Source: Compostibacillus humi (GTDB lineage Bacteria > Bacillota > Bacilli > Bacillales > Amphibacillaceae). From it: DNA of 34,399 nt. The notes below the pieces were generated by a model that saw only the letters and a list, made by a program, of their open reading frames with translations, was not told the origin of the DNA and did no database searches. Made by a program: the position numbers and the translations under genes. The DNA is taken from NCBI RefSeq assembly GCF_014637175.1, contig NZ_BMEV01000036.1, positions 1-34,399 on the forward strand, written 5' to 3'. Of this stretch, positions 14,688 to 23,722 are shown in pieces. Numbering within the stretch: position 1 is the stretch's first letter; every line of letters starts with the position of its first letter.

Positions 14688-15692
14688 ACTTATTCACCAA
14701 CACTATTTGACAAAGAACCAAAAAATGATGTGCGCTTTCGATACCAATGTGGATTAGATATTAGTCGTCCTGCACCGTCTATTTCTACGCTAAGTCGGGT
14801 GTTTTCAGATCTAACTCGAAAAGGTCTGGCAAAACAGATTTTTCATGATCTCGTCTCAATTGCTCAAGATGAAGAAATAATCGATGGAAGCCATCAAGCC
14901 ATTGATAGTGCTGCCATCGATGCTTATGAAAAGAAACGACCTAAGAAAAGATGTGAGCATACAGGCAATGCAAATTAGGGTGCTAAGTTTGATTCATTTG
15001 GCAATAAAATTACTTGGTTTGGTTATAAGATGCACCTTTCAGTTGATACCAAAAGCGAATTGCCGATGGCAATTGAAGTAACCCCCGCTCATATGAATGA
15101 CGGAGATGTTGCCCCACAATTAATTGAGCAAGTCAACCAATGTGTAAAAACGAAAATCGAATATTTGATTATGGATGCAGGCTATGACCAACTGAAAAAC
15201 TACGAATCCGCTAAGAACATCGGGGCACAAGCAATCATCCCATTGAACTTGCGTAATGAAAAAGAACCTCCAGCAGGAATCGCTTCAAATGGAACCCCAC
15301 GTTGTTCTATGGGATACAATATGACTTATTGGGGATCCGAAAAGAACCAACTTAAGTTTCGGTGTCCCCATGCGACTGGAAAAGTTGATTGCCCCTTGGG
15401 CATGACTGCCTGTTCGTCTTCCAATTATGGGATGGTTGTAAAAGTAAACACTCTTAAAGATTTACGAAGATATTCGATTCCTCATCGTGATACAAAGCGT
15501 TGGAAAGAGCCTTATAAGGAGCGAACTAGTGTAGAACGCTGTAATTCAAGAATGAAATGTTATCTAACCGCAAATTCTTTGCATGTAAGAGGAATTGAAA
15601 AAGTAAAAACCCATATCTATCTAAATGCAATTGTGTTAATAGCTTCAGCACTAGCAATGAACAAGCAAAGTAGAAAGCAAATTGCTATTTAA
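14688..15692 (+). pseudogene. IS1182/IS5-like DDE transposase, truncated and with an in-frame TAG
   Basis: The frame reads through PTLFDKEPKNDVRFRYQCG, an SHQAIDSAAIDAYEKK catalytic region, then TAG at 14976, then GAKFDSFGNKITWFGYK. It continues to the end of the catalytic core, with the second aspartate in YLIMDAGYDQ and the glutamate in ERTSVERCNSRMK. In relatives the codon before GAK is usually tryptophan, so TGG has probably become TAG. The N-terminus is also missing: the frame is closed by TAA at 14685. Two independent lesions make this a dead copy. Confidence 0.75.
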
Positions 15693-15783
15693 AAATAATA
15701 AACATTCATAAATTCTGTCAGTATGCTCAAATTTGTGGATTGATCTCTTTCTAAACTTTATCAAAATTATTGTAATAAAACAT

Positions 15784-15805
15784 CTGATTATAATCAGCAT
15801 TTTTT
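15784..15805 (+). terminator. Palindrome with T run after the dead transposase
   Basis: The perfect 14-bp palindrome CTGATTATAATCAG is followed by CATTTTTT. It could end transcription from the transposase remnant, although the loop must open by a few bases. Confidence 0.4.
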
Positions 15806-15924
15806 AAACGCTTTTTTTGTAGAAAATCAAATTTTGCAAAACACTCTAGGAATAAGTAAACTAAAATTCATTTTACCCATAATAACAAAATGCAACTGTT
15901 CGTAAATTCATTGGTCTAATCAAC

Positions 15925-16353
15925 TTAGAACTCCGGAATCTTCTTGATCGTCAGCAATTCACCATGATGTAGAGCGAGTTGTTTAGGATTCGATAATTGA
16001 TTCAATAAGAGTTTTCTCCGTTCTACAATTTTTAAAGGGTGTCGGTGTGTATTTAAAATGTGAGCAATTTGAATGGTACATGTCTTATAGTAACTGCATA
16101 CGTCGAGAATATATTTATGAAGCAGTGGCAATCCAAAATCATCATATGCTTCTAAAGTTTCAGGATCACACAAACCATAAACAATTTCAATTTGCACGGG
16201 ATAATCGAATCCATCTACTTTTTCATCACTTTCTGTTAAGTCAAGAGTTTGATCAAGAGCTATTTTACTCTCATTTAAATTAATAAAACCACTTTTAGAG
16301 TATATACCTGATGGTAGTTTAATATCTGAGGCAAGGTAATAATAATATGTCAT
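15925..16353 (-). CDS. Unrecognised 142-aa protein among IS remnants
   Basis: GAGGGG lies 6 bases before the ATG, and the frame is intact. The N-terminal half looks beta-rich (YYYYLASDIKLPSGIYSKSG, then acidic residues and YPVQIEIVYGL). The C-terminal half is helical with several histidines and cysteines (LDVCSYYKTCTIQIAHILNT). No family is recognised. The protein has no signal peptide and no membrane segment. Its good translation signals and intact frame among dead IS pieces suggest it is still used; a small immunity-type or cargo protein is possible but unproved. Confidence 0.6.
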   Translation of the reverse strand: MTYYYYLASDIKLPSGIYSKSGFINLNESKIALDQTLDLTESDEKVDGFDYPVQIEIVYGLCDPETLEAYDDFGLPLLHKYILDVCSYYKTCTIQIAHILNTHRHPLKIVERRKLLLNQLSNPKQLALHHGELLTIKKIPEF

Positions 16354-16922
16354 AGAAAACCCCTCTCATTTAATGACTTCATCTGTATTTGCGCTAGATA
16401 AATTAATTCGGGTCGCAAAACGTCCACAACCTTAAACAGTAGAAGGTATTTTAGGAGCTGGCAAGCCTTTTTTTATGCCATTAAGCTCTGCACTTTTCGT
16501 TGCAGAACTCTGTATTTTTATTTTGCACTAAACAACATAAGGTGCTTCTGGTAAAGAAAGTTGGTCAATGTACTGAAATAAAGCCTGTAAAAGAGGATCG
16601 ATTTCTCTAGACAGTGGAAATATTCATTAAATTCTTACGAGATATTCTAGTTACCAGAAGTAAAATTACACATAAGAATAAACTAGTAAAAGTAACGACA
16701 TTGTTTATAATTTCATTGTCTCCAAACGTATTGAAAATACCACTAATTTGAATATTTAGTCATAATAACCCTCTTATTATCTATTATAATACCACTAGCA
16801 TTGCATAAATATAGTTGGAATATTCCGTAAATAATTTTCTCATAAATAAAGCCAAAAAGTCAAAGTCCAACTAAAGGTGGCTTTATCAGTTCATCCAAAA
16901 GGGACAACGACATTTGCCTTTG
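16354..16922. other. Decayed stretch without an intact gene
   Basis: About 570 bases with only broken fragments. On the minus strand near 16530-16620 the readable piece SREIDPLLQALFQYIDQLSL ends at a stop and looks like a gene relic. A short hydrophobic frame at 16607-16760 (FTSLFLCVILLLVTR) has no start codon at a ribosome binding site. TAAAGCC/GGCTTTA at about 16849-16886 may be part of the end of the adjacent IS4-like remnant. Confidence 0.4.
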
Positions 16923-17258
16923 TTATGGAACGGCTTTTTTCTCAAACCTTCGCAGCCAAATGTAAGCTGGCTTCCATAATGCTGCCTTTAACCAGCGGCT
17001 AATTCGAAGCAGCGACTTTTTACTTTTTGTTTCTAATTGAATCAGTACATGTAAACAGTAGGTGATGAGTGCGATGTAAATTTGATTTTGTAACGCCGTC
17101 TTACTCATTCCGTAAAAATGTTTGATTTCCACGTGCTGTTTCAGCCATTTAAAGAACAACTCGATTGCCCAGCGGGAGCGGTAAATATCACTGATTTCAT
17201 CTGCGCTTAAATCAAATCGATTCGTGATTAATCGAAGGATACTCCCTTTCGTGCCAAA
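16923..17258 (-). pseudogene. C-terminal remnant of an IS4-family transposase
   Basis: In-frame minus-strand sequence from about 17258 reads LITNRFDLSADEISDIYRSR, then WAIELFFKWLKQHVEIKHFY and GMSKTALQNQIYIALITYCL, the catalytic glutamate (YxxRWxIE) region and C-terminus of IS4/ISBth-type transposases. About 110 of roughly 370-400 residues remain. Its upstream side is cut off where the serine recombinase remnant begins at about 17259. Confidence 0.75.
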
Positions 17259-18519
17259 GAGTTATCACGCCTTGCCCGAAATGGAGAATTATCTCCTATA
17301 AAATCAAGAAAACTTATGTGAAAACCAAGGGAATCACATTATTACATTAGATAATGCGATCAATACATTAACAGGGAACACTCATATGTTTGGCCTTTAT
17401 GCATGGATGTACGAACAAGAATCTCAAAACACGAGTAATCGTGTGAAAGAGACATTAAAGACTCGAGCAAAAAGTGGACTTTTTAAAGGATCAAACCCTC
17501 CATATGGGTATGAAGTAAGAGATGGAAAATTGTATATCCGAAATGATGAAACACCAAATATTGTTAGACGAATTTTTAAAGAATATTTGGAAGGAAACGG
17601 ACGACAAAGTATTGCAAGACGGCTATATAACGAGGGAGTTCCAACCCCTGCTCAAATAGCTGGAAAAGCAAACGCTGGAGATAAGTGGCATGATTCTACA
17701 ATTAGATGCATCTTGACAAATCCCCATTACGTTGGGGATCTTGTTCAAGGAAGAACAACGACAGTAAGTGTAACAAGTAAAAGAAGAAAAAACGTTCCTA
17801 AAGAAGAACAGTTTATTATCAAAAATGCACATGAGCCAATTATATCTAGGGAAACGTTTGATGCTGTCCAAAATCAATTAGAGCAGAGAAGAAAATATAT
17901 TACAGCACCCAAGATACATCTTTTTACTAATGTCCTCTTTTGTGCCGATTGTGGTACAGGTATGTGGTTCCGAAGCAATCGAGACGGATACATTTGTGGG
18001 GCTTATGCGCGTCATGGAAAAAAAGCTTGTACCGCCCACACAATAAAAGAGGATTTTTTAAAAGAAACAATTCTAAATGACATAAAATCCTTAATTCATC
18101 AAATTGACAAAGAGCAATATATAAAGAAGATGGAGAGAAAATCGAAAAGTACAAAATCGGATTCTCAAAAGAAAATCAATAAGATTAACAAACAGATGGA
18201 TGTTTTAAAAAATCGAAAAAGGAAATTCATCAACCTGTTAGCTGACGGAATCATTACCAATGAAGAATATCAAGAGAGTATTGAAGCAACGAACAAGGAT
18301 TTAACTGAATTAATGGAACAGAAAACTGAACTTCTTTCATTGATGGAAAGCGAGGATGTAATCGAAACAATTGAAAAGCTTAAAAAGGAATTACTTCAAT
18401 TCCTAAATTTCGATGAATTAACCGAGGATATTCTCCATCGACTGATTAATCGAATCGAGGTAAAAGAGGACGGTACACCAATAATTCATTACCGGTTTAC
18501 CACACCAAAAATTGAATAG
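17259..18519 (+). pseudogene. Serine recombinase remnant without catalytic N-terminus
   Basis: Sequence begins inside a resolvase domain (KELSRLARNGELS), shifts frame near 17295-17315, and is then open to the stop (NLCENQGNHIITLDNAINTL onward). The recombinase domain (PPYGYEVRDGKLYI), the DSTIRCILTNPHYVGDLVQG region, a zinc ribbon (CADCGTGMWF, then CGAYARHGKKAC) and a coiled coil are intact from 17386. The first 70 or so residues, with the catalytic serine, are gone and replaced by the IS4-like remnant. It was most likely the integrase of an element inserted at the 3' end of rlmCD, 35 bases away. Confidence 0.8.
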
Positions 18520-18555
18520 AGGCAAGAGAGAAACCTTATCTTGCCTCATTTTTTT
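18519..18555 (+). terminator. Terminator of the recombinase remnant at the rlmCD border
   Basis: GAGGCAAGA (18519-18527) pairs with TCTTGCCTC (18539-18547) and is followed by ATTTTTTT. It overlaps the recombinase stop and abuts the rlmCD stop. Confidence 0.8.
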
Positions 18556-19937
18556 CATTTTAAAACTATCTGCGAAACGCACTCCACATGTACCGTATGC
18601 GGGAACAAATCCACCGGCTGAACTTTTTTCAGTTCATAGCCAAATGGGACAAGTTCCTTAATATCCGATGCGAAGGTGACTGGATTACAGGAGACATAGA
18701 CAATCCGGGACGGCTGTGCCCGGCCGATGCGGCGCATGACTTTGCCGCCGGCGCCGGAACGTGGCGGGTCGAGCATGAGCAGGTCTGGTCTGCCAAACTC
18801 TTCTAAGACGACATCGATTCCCCGGCGGGCGTCGGAAGCAAGGAAATACGTATTGTCAATACCGTTTTCCTTTGCGTTTCGCTTTGCCGATGCAATCGAC
18901 GTCTCGACGATTTCCACCCCTGCAAGGGCTTTTGTTCTTGCAGCAAAAGGCAATGAAAACGTTCCGACACCGCAGAACAGGTCAATCATTTTCTCCGACT
19001 TCTTCGGTTCTCCCATTTTTAATGCTTCTTCTACAAGTACTTCCGCCTGCTGCGGGTTCGTCTGGAAAAACGTATCAAACCACAAGCGGTAACGGTAACC
19101 AGATAGTTCATCGTAAATAAAGTCTCTTCCGGATAATACATGAACTTCTTCTGCTTGTGTCCGGTCTGCCCATAACGTATTTTCCATCCAAAGCAAACTT
19201 TTTACATTCGGAAAATCCCGTTCGATCTGTTCCGTCAATTGCTGGACCGCATCTTTCCATTTCCCGGTTGGAGGCTCAGTTGCAAAAAGTGCCAGCATGA
19301 TTTCGCCTGTTGCAAAGGATTCCCGAACCATTAAGTGCCGCAATAGACCTTCATGATTTTGCTTATCATAGCCAGGAAGCTTGTTTTCCTTCGCCCAGCG
19401 GGCAACAGCAAGTGCTGCTTCCGTCATTCCCTTGCTTGCAATCAGACAAGTTTCCAAGGAAATAATCTTGCGGAAATTTCCCTGTTCATGCAAGCCCATG
19501 GAACCGTCCGGGGCAAAGGTGAATTCCATTTTATTCCGGTAATGCCATGGATTTTCCATCCCGATTGCATCTAAAACAAGGGACGGATCAAAGCCATTGC
19601 TGATAAGTGCTTGCCGTACATGTTCGGTCTTCTGTTTCAGTTGCCCTTCATATTGCCAATGCTGCCAGACGCATCCGCCGCAGCGGGTAAAATGGGGACA
19701 TAGAGGCTCTGTCCGTTCCGGATGAGGATTAATTATTTTCTCTACTTTTCCCCGCATTCGCCGTTTTCCGGGACGGTCGATGGAAATCTTTACTTCTTCC
19801 TCCGGCAATGTTTCCGGAATCGTAAACTTTAGTTTTCTTGGATTCCCCTGTTCGTTTTCTTGCCAGTATACCGCCTGACCAAATCCTTTTTCATCTAAGC
19901 GGTGAACCTTTACATCATAGGTTGTCTTATCTGTCAT
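18555..19937 (-). CDS. rlmCD: 23S rRNA (uracil-C5)-methyltransferase RlmCD/RlmD (YefA/RumA type)
   Basis: The 460-residue enzyme has an N-terminal TRAM domain (to about residue 70) and four likely [4Fe-4S] cysteines: C80, C86, C89 (PHFTRCGGC) and C164. The SAM site is DLFCGVGTFSLPFA, the aspartate-proline loop is MLDPPRSG, and the catalytic cysteine is C417 in VYVSCNP. It transfers a methyl group from SAM to C5 of uracils in 23S rRNA. The B. subtilis relative YefA modifies both U747 and U1939. GAAGGTGG precedes the ATG by 8 bases. Its 3' end (PHTVHVECV) is, as I recall, the attachment site used by several Gram-positive integrative elements. Confidence 0.92.
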   Translation of the reverse strand: MTDKTTYDVKVHRLDEKGFGQAVYWQENEQGNPRKLKFTIPETLPEEEVKISIDRPGKRRMRGKVEKIINPHPERTEPLCPHFTRCGGCVWQHWQYEGQLKQKTEHVRQALISNGFDPSLVLDAIGMENPWHYRNKMEFTFAPDGSMGLHEQGNFRKIISLETCLIASKGMTEAALAVARWAKENKLPGYDKQNHEGLLRHLMVRESFATGEIMLALFATEPPTGKWKDAVQQLTEQIERDFPNVKSLLWMENTLWADRTQAEEVHVLSGRDFIYDELSGYRYRLWFDTFFQTNPQQAEVLVEEALKMGEPKKSEKMIDLFCGVGTFSLPFAARTKALAGVEIVETSIASAKRNAKENGIDNTYFLASDARRGIDVVLEEFGRPDLLMLDPPRSGAGGKVMRRIGRAQPSRIVYVSCNPVTFASDIKELVPFGYELKKVQPVDLFPHTVHVECVSQIVLK

Positions 19938-20041
19938 GATTAACCACCTTCAATTTATATAAATAAACTTGCGTAAATATTGATATAAGAAACAACATAA
20001 TAAGCATTATACATAGAATTTGCCGTGCTGTCACCAATTGC

Positions 20042-20659
20042 TTAATGCAGAAAATCCGACGATTGGGTCATCTTCGTTGTATCTACCACCACGCTATTTA
20101 CATTGCCTGATAAAATTTCAATGAGCTGTTCTGCCATATACTCTGGAGAATGTTGATAACCTGTTTTCACCCACTCGGTAATCAAGCCAAATAAGGCATA
20201 GGCGTTATACGTAGCCAAAAGCTCGATATCTACTTTTTTATTTTTGTTCATGACAAAGTGATAGTCCCGCCTGATTAAATTTCTTAATAACTGAATGATT
20301 TTCGTTTCATATGCTGCAAGTTTCGGCGAACAAATAACCGTAGAATAGAATTCGGAATAAGTAAGGACATGCTTAAAAATATTGACACTGTGACTATTTA
20401 AATTGCTGACCATGAACCGCTCTGTCTGCAAATAGGGAGCTTTATACGCTTCGATAAAATCTTGACAAACATCATGAACCAGCTCATCAAATAATTCTGC
20501 GATGGATTGATAGTGATAGTAAAATGTCCCCCGGTTTAAATTAGCCCGATGGACGAGATCGGTAATCGTAATGTGATCCAAATCTTTTTCCTTTAAGAGT
20601 TCCAATAAAGCTTTCTTTAGAGCATCCTTTGATTTTGCTCCCCTTCGCACTTCTTTCAT
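20042..20659 (-). CDS. TetR/AcrR-family repressor divergent from a dehydrogenase
   Basis: I prefer the ATG at 20659, behind GGAGAGG, over the ATG at 20701, which has no clear site; this gives 205 residues. The helix-turn-helix is ITITDLVHRANLNRGTFYYH with the typical TFYYHY end of recognition helix. A C-terminal ligand domain of the type seen in DhaS-like TetR proteins (LLRNLIRRDY, then ATYNAYALFGLITEWV) follows. It is divergent from the SDR gene, and the shared intergenic region holds a near-palindrome, so it probably represses that gene and itself. Confidence 0.82.
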   Translation of the reverse strand: MKEVRRGAKSKDALKKALLELLKEKDLDHITITDLVHRANLNRGTFYYHYQSIAELFDELVHDVCQDFIEAYKAPYLQTERFMVSNLNSHSVNIFKHVLTYSEFYSTVICSPKLAAYETKIIQLLRNLIRRDYHFVMNKNKKVDIELLATYNAYALFGLITEWVKTGYQHSPEYMAEQLIEILSGNVNSVVVDTTKMTQSSDFLH

Positions 20660-20709
20660 TTTCCCCTCTCCCATCATGCTATTTCTTCTAAAATTATACA
20701 TTATTCACT

Positions 20710-20726
20710 CAATTTGTACAAAATTG
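20710..20726. promoter_or_regulatory. Candidate TetR operator between tetR and the SDR gene
   Basis: CAATTTGTACAAAATTG is built around the perfect 10-bp palindrome TTTGTACAAA with near-symmetric flanks. It lies 50 bases before the tetR start and upstream of the SDR promoter. A related half site, CAAAATTGTATATTG, follows near 20738. Confidence 0.45.
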
Positions 20727-20749
20727 GACAAAACACACAAAATTGTATA

Positions 20750-20778
20750 TTGAATTCCCTTTTTCCGTCTCGTATACT
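20750..20778 (+). promoter_or_regulatory. Sigma-A promoter of the SDR gene
   Basis: TTGAAT (20750-20755), a 17-base spacer and TATACT (20773-20778) match the sigma-A consensus in 4 of 6 and 5 of 6 positions. The start codon of the SDR gene is 45 bases further on. Confidence 0.7.
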
Positions 20779-20823
20779 CAATATGTAAGCGTTATCATTG
20801 AATATGAATAGGGGGAATGTTTC

Positions 20824-21585
20824 ATGAAATTGGACGGAAAAGTAGCTGTTGTAACTGGAGCAGCCTCGGGCATGGGAAAGGCAATTGCCACCCTGTATGC
20901 AAAAGAAGGAGCAAAAGTCGTTGTTGCTGACCTGAATAAAGAAGGTGCAGAGCAAGTTGTCGAGGAAATTTCAAATGACGGCGGAGTTGCAACGGCAGTA
21001 CAAGTCAACGTTGCTAAACTGGAAGACATTGAGCATATGATTGATACTGCAGTAAATAAATACGGAACATTGGATATTTTGGTAAATAACGCTGGGATTA
21101 TGGATGGATTTGAACCTGTCGGAGACATTAGCGATGAAAAATGGGATCTCATTTTTGAAGTAAATACGAAGGGAGTGATGCGGGCAATTCGCAAAGCGAT
21201 TCCGATTTTCCTGGAAAAAGGAGAAGGCGTCATCATTAATACCGCTTCCACAGGCGGATTAAACGGCGCTCATGCCGGGGTAGCTTATGGAGCTTCGAAA
21301 CATGCGGTAGTCGGTATTACGAAAAATACGGGCTTTATGTATGCGCAGAAAGGAATTCGCTGTAATGCGATTGCCCCGGGTGCCGTGGAAACGAACATCA
21401 TGAGCTCTGTTAAAGACGTGAACGAATTTGGGGCCAGCCGTGCCCGTGTTGCCCAAAGTGTTATCCCTCGGGCAGGAAAACCGGAAGAAATTGCACAAGT
21501 GGCACTGTTCCTTGCTTCCGATGAATCCAGTTTTGTCAACGGAACAGTTGTTGTGGCCGATGCCGGCTGGACTGCTGCGTTTTGA
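20824..21585 (+). CDS. Short-chain dehydrogenase/reductase, NAD-preferring
   Basis: The 253-residue protein is a classical SDR. The cofactor loop is TGAASGMG (11-18), NNAG is at 88-91, and the catalytic triad is S142, Y155 and K159 (YGASK). Aspartate 36 at the end of the second strand (VVVADLN) favours NAD(H) over NADP(H). The C-terminal part has the usual PGAVETNI and GTVVVADAG motifs. The GGGGG site precedes the ATG closely. It stands alone between a sigma-A promoter and a terminator and is probably controlled by the divergent TetR protein. The substrate, an alcohol or ketone, cannot be read from the sequence. Confidence 0.88.
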   Translation: MKLDGKVAVVTGAASGMGKAIATLYAKEGAKVVVADLNKEGAEQVVEEISNDGGVATAVQVNVAKLEDIEHMIDTAVNKYGTLDILVNNAGIMDGFEPVGDISDEKWDLIFEVNTKGVMRAIRKAIPIFLEKGEGVIINTASTGGLNGAHAGVAYGASKHAVVGITKNTGFMYAQKGIRCNAIAPGAVETNIMSSVKDVNEFGASRARVAQSVIPRAGKPEEIAQVALFLASDESSFVNGTVVVADAGWTAAF

Positions 21586-21647
21586 AAAATGATTCCCGAT
21601 ATAGGCAACCGTTCTTTTAATGAGGTTTGAGATCTAATAATAAATTT

Positions 21648-21680
21648 TACCGTATCATTCCACTGAATGATACGGTATTT
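21648..21680 (+). terminator. Terminator of the SDR gene
   Basis: TACCGTATCATTC (21648-21660) is exactly complementary to GAATGATACGGTA (21665-21677), with a CACT loop. The T run after it is short (TTTGCTTTT), but the 13-bp perfect stem is strong. Confidence 0.75.
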
Positions 21681-21929
21681 GCTTTTCCAGTCCCACCAGC
21701 CTGGCCGCTGGGAATTAGATCCGCCATACCTCGAAGGAATCATCCGTACTATCGATTTATCATCCGATCTAATGTGAAATCTTCCATCCCGCTAAAAGAA
21801 TCTGCCAACATTCAATAACTATCTGCCAAAATCGGCAAAGAATCAGCTACTCCCTCGGGCTAATCTTCCAAATACCAAATAAATCGGCATAATCGTCTAT
21901 CCATCGTCCTTACAAATCAATTATCATCA
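21678..21929. other. Non-coding stretch with repeated short words
   Basis: No gene is seen. Short words recur: ATCATCCG and ATCATCCGATC near 21741 and 21761, and AATCTGCCA, TATCTGCCA near 21800 and 21820. No terminator for the permease gene is obvious here. Confidence 0.4.
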
Positions 21930-22754
21930 TTACTTCGAACGGACGTCATGAAAATCCCGAAGGGCGTTGCTTAACATATAAAAGCCTAATACGAACAGGG
22001 TAATCGTAATTCCCGGTGCAAACGTATACCACGGTGCGCTTACGATATAGGACTGGGCATCTTTCAGCATCCGCCCCCAGCTAGGGTCTGGCGGCTGTAC
22101 CCCAAGTCCCAAGTAGCTTAAACCTGCTTCCGCCAGCATAGCTACTGCAAAGGCAACCGAACCAGCTACAATTAAAGGAGATAAAATATTCGGCAAAATA
22201 TGTTTCATTATAATTTTCCATGGCCGCAAACCGGCCAGTTTTGCAGCCAGCACATATTCGGCTTCTTTTTGCTGGATAACCCCGCTCCGGGCAATTCTCG
22301 CGATTCCCGGAATGGCGATAATCCCTAAAGCAATAGCTGTGTTTATCATTCCTGTGCCAAAAACAGCAACTAACATTAACGCTAAAATAATTCCCGGAAA
22401 TGCCATTAATGCATCGATCATCCGCATAAAAATTTCATCCACCCAGCCGCCAATATAGCCGGCAGCAGCACCAATCAGCGTGCCAAACACCATTCCGATA
22501 CCGACAGCAAATGCCCCGACAAAAAAGGCAGTCTGGGTTCCATTCATAATCCGGCTAAAAATATCCCGACCAAATTCATCCGTGCCAAACCAATGGTCTG
22601 CACTTGGAGGCTGTAACTTTCCCGCGATATCCATGGAATTTACGTCATAAGGCGTATAGAAAAAGCTGACAACCATCATGATCAGATAAAAGGAGAGTAT
22701 TCCTGCACCGACGATAAAGTTGACATTTTTCAAATATTTTCGTAACTGTTTCAT
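21930..22754 (-). CDS. Peptide ABC transporter permease, DppC/OppC type
   Basis: The 274-residue membrane protein has an N-terminal helix, the periplasmic-type loop HWFGTDEFGRDIFSRIMNG characteristic of DppC/OppC/GsiD permeases, and about five further helices. The EAA coupling loop reads EYVLAAKLAGLRPWKIIMKHILPN. The C-terminus has the conserved GLSYLGLGVQPPDPSWGRML. It forms the channel with the preceding DppB-type permease. AGGGGG lies 6 bases before the ATG, and the gap to the preceding gene is 10 bases. It is the last gene of a five-gene operon. Confidence 0.9.
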   Translation of the reverse strand: MKQLRKYLKNVNFIVGAGILSFYLIMMVVSFFYTPYDVNSMDIAGKLQPPSADHWFGTDEFGRDIFSRIMNGTQTAFFVGAFAVGIGMVFGTLIGAAAGYIGGWVDEIFMRMIDALMAFPGIILALMLVAVFGTGMINTAIALGIIAIPGIARIARSGVIQQKEAEYVLAAKLAGLRPWKIIMKHILPNILSPLIVAGSVAFAVAMLAEAGLSYLGLGVQPPDPSWGRMLKDAQSYIVSAPWYTFAPGITITLFVLGFYMLSNALRDFHDVRSK

Positions 22755-22764
22755 CTTTTTCCCC

Positions 22765-23706
22765 CTAGCGAAGCCTTATCCGAGGATCTAGCATCGTGTA
22801 CAACATGTCGATAACAAAGTTTACAACAACGACCATGATGGTAATATACATGACGATTCCTTGCACGAGCGGAAAATCCCGATAGCTGATGGATGTTACG
22901 AGCAAGCTTCCAAGTCCAGGCAAACCAAAGACTTGTTCAACAATAACCGTTCCGGCAACGACTTCCACAAAAATCAGTCCGAGCACCGTTAAAATTGGGA
23001 CCATCGAATTGCGCAATACATGCTTATAAATAACAATACTCTCCTGAATTCCTTTGCTCCGGAGTGTCCTTACATAATCCAGCTTCATCTGGTCAATCAC
23101 CGTGTTGCGAACGTAGCGAAAGGTAATGGCAATTTGCGGAATAGCAATCGTTATTGCCGGCAAAAGCAGCGAACCGAGAGCCCCTTCGATGCTTACCGAC
23201 CAAGGGACATAACCGCTAATAGAAAAAAAGTCAAAACGCATGCCGATATAAATCATCAGCAGCATACCCAGCCAGAAGGCAGGGATGGCCATCCCAAGCT
23301 GGGTCAATGCAGAAAAGACGATATCGCTTCCTTTATTTTGCCGTTTCGCAAGGAAAATTCCTAAAGGAATAGCAACGACAATAACGATTGAAAGGGACAA
23401 AAAGGCAAGCGAAAGGGTTACCGGCAGCCGGTCGATAATTAAATCGATGACCGGCTGGGAAAACCGAATCGATTGCCCCAGGTCACCGGTAAATAGTCCC
23501 CCAATCCAATTTGCATACTGAACGTGGAGAGGCTTGTCCAGCCCTAATTGTTTTTCCAACGTTTCCACTTGCACTTCGTCTGCTTCCGGTCCGAGCATAA
23601 TGCGTACCGGATCTCCCGGTATTACTTGAAACACAGCAAAGGTAATGACCGATACGAGCGCGATAGTGATGAGAAACAATAAAATTTTCCGCAACAATAA
23701 GGCCAT
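22765..23706 (-). CDS. Peptide ABC transporter permease, DppB/OppB type
   Basis: I chose the ATG at 23706 (AAAGGA 9 bases upstream), giving 313 residues; a TTG start at 23733 would overlap the previous gene. The N-terminal helix with FQVIPGDPVRIMLGP, the LGLDKPLHVQYANWIGGLFTGD loop region and the EAA loop YVRTLRSKGIQESIVIYKHV are diagnostic of DppB/OppB proteins. Six membrane helices are predicted. It forms the pore with the DppC-type partner and lies 16 bases after the binding-protein gene. Confidence 0.9.
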   Translation of the reverse strand: MALLLRKILLFLITIALVSVITFAVFQVIPGDPVRIMLGPEADEVQVETLEKQLGLDKPLHVQYANWIGGLFTGDLGQSIRFSQPVIDLIIDRLPVTLSLAFLSLSIVIVVAIPLGIFLAKRQNKGSDIVFSALTQLGMAIPAFWLGMLLMIYIGMRFDFFSISGYVPWSVSIEGALGSLLLPAITIAIPQIAITFRYVRNTVIDQMKLDYVRTLRSKGIQESIVIYKHVLRNSMVPILTVLGLIFVEVVAGTVIVEQVFGLPGLGSLLVTSISYRDFPLVQGIVMYITIMVVVVNFVIDMLYTMLDPRIRLR

Positions 23707-23722
23707 GGATGCCAATTCCTTT

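Noticed and set aside
16607-16760. Small one-helix membrane peptide (toxin-like)
   Set aside because: No start codon at a ribosome binding site, and the only nearby ATG runs into a stop after six codons in another frame.
17386-18519. Functional serine recombinase starting at ATG 17386
   Set aside because: The catalytic serine and the first part of the resolvase domain are absent, and matching sequence upstream is frameshifted.
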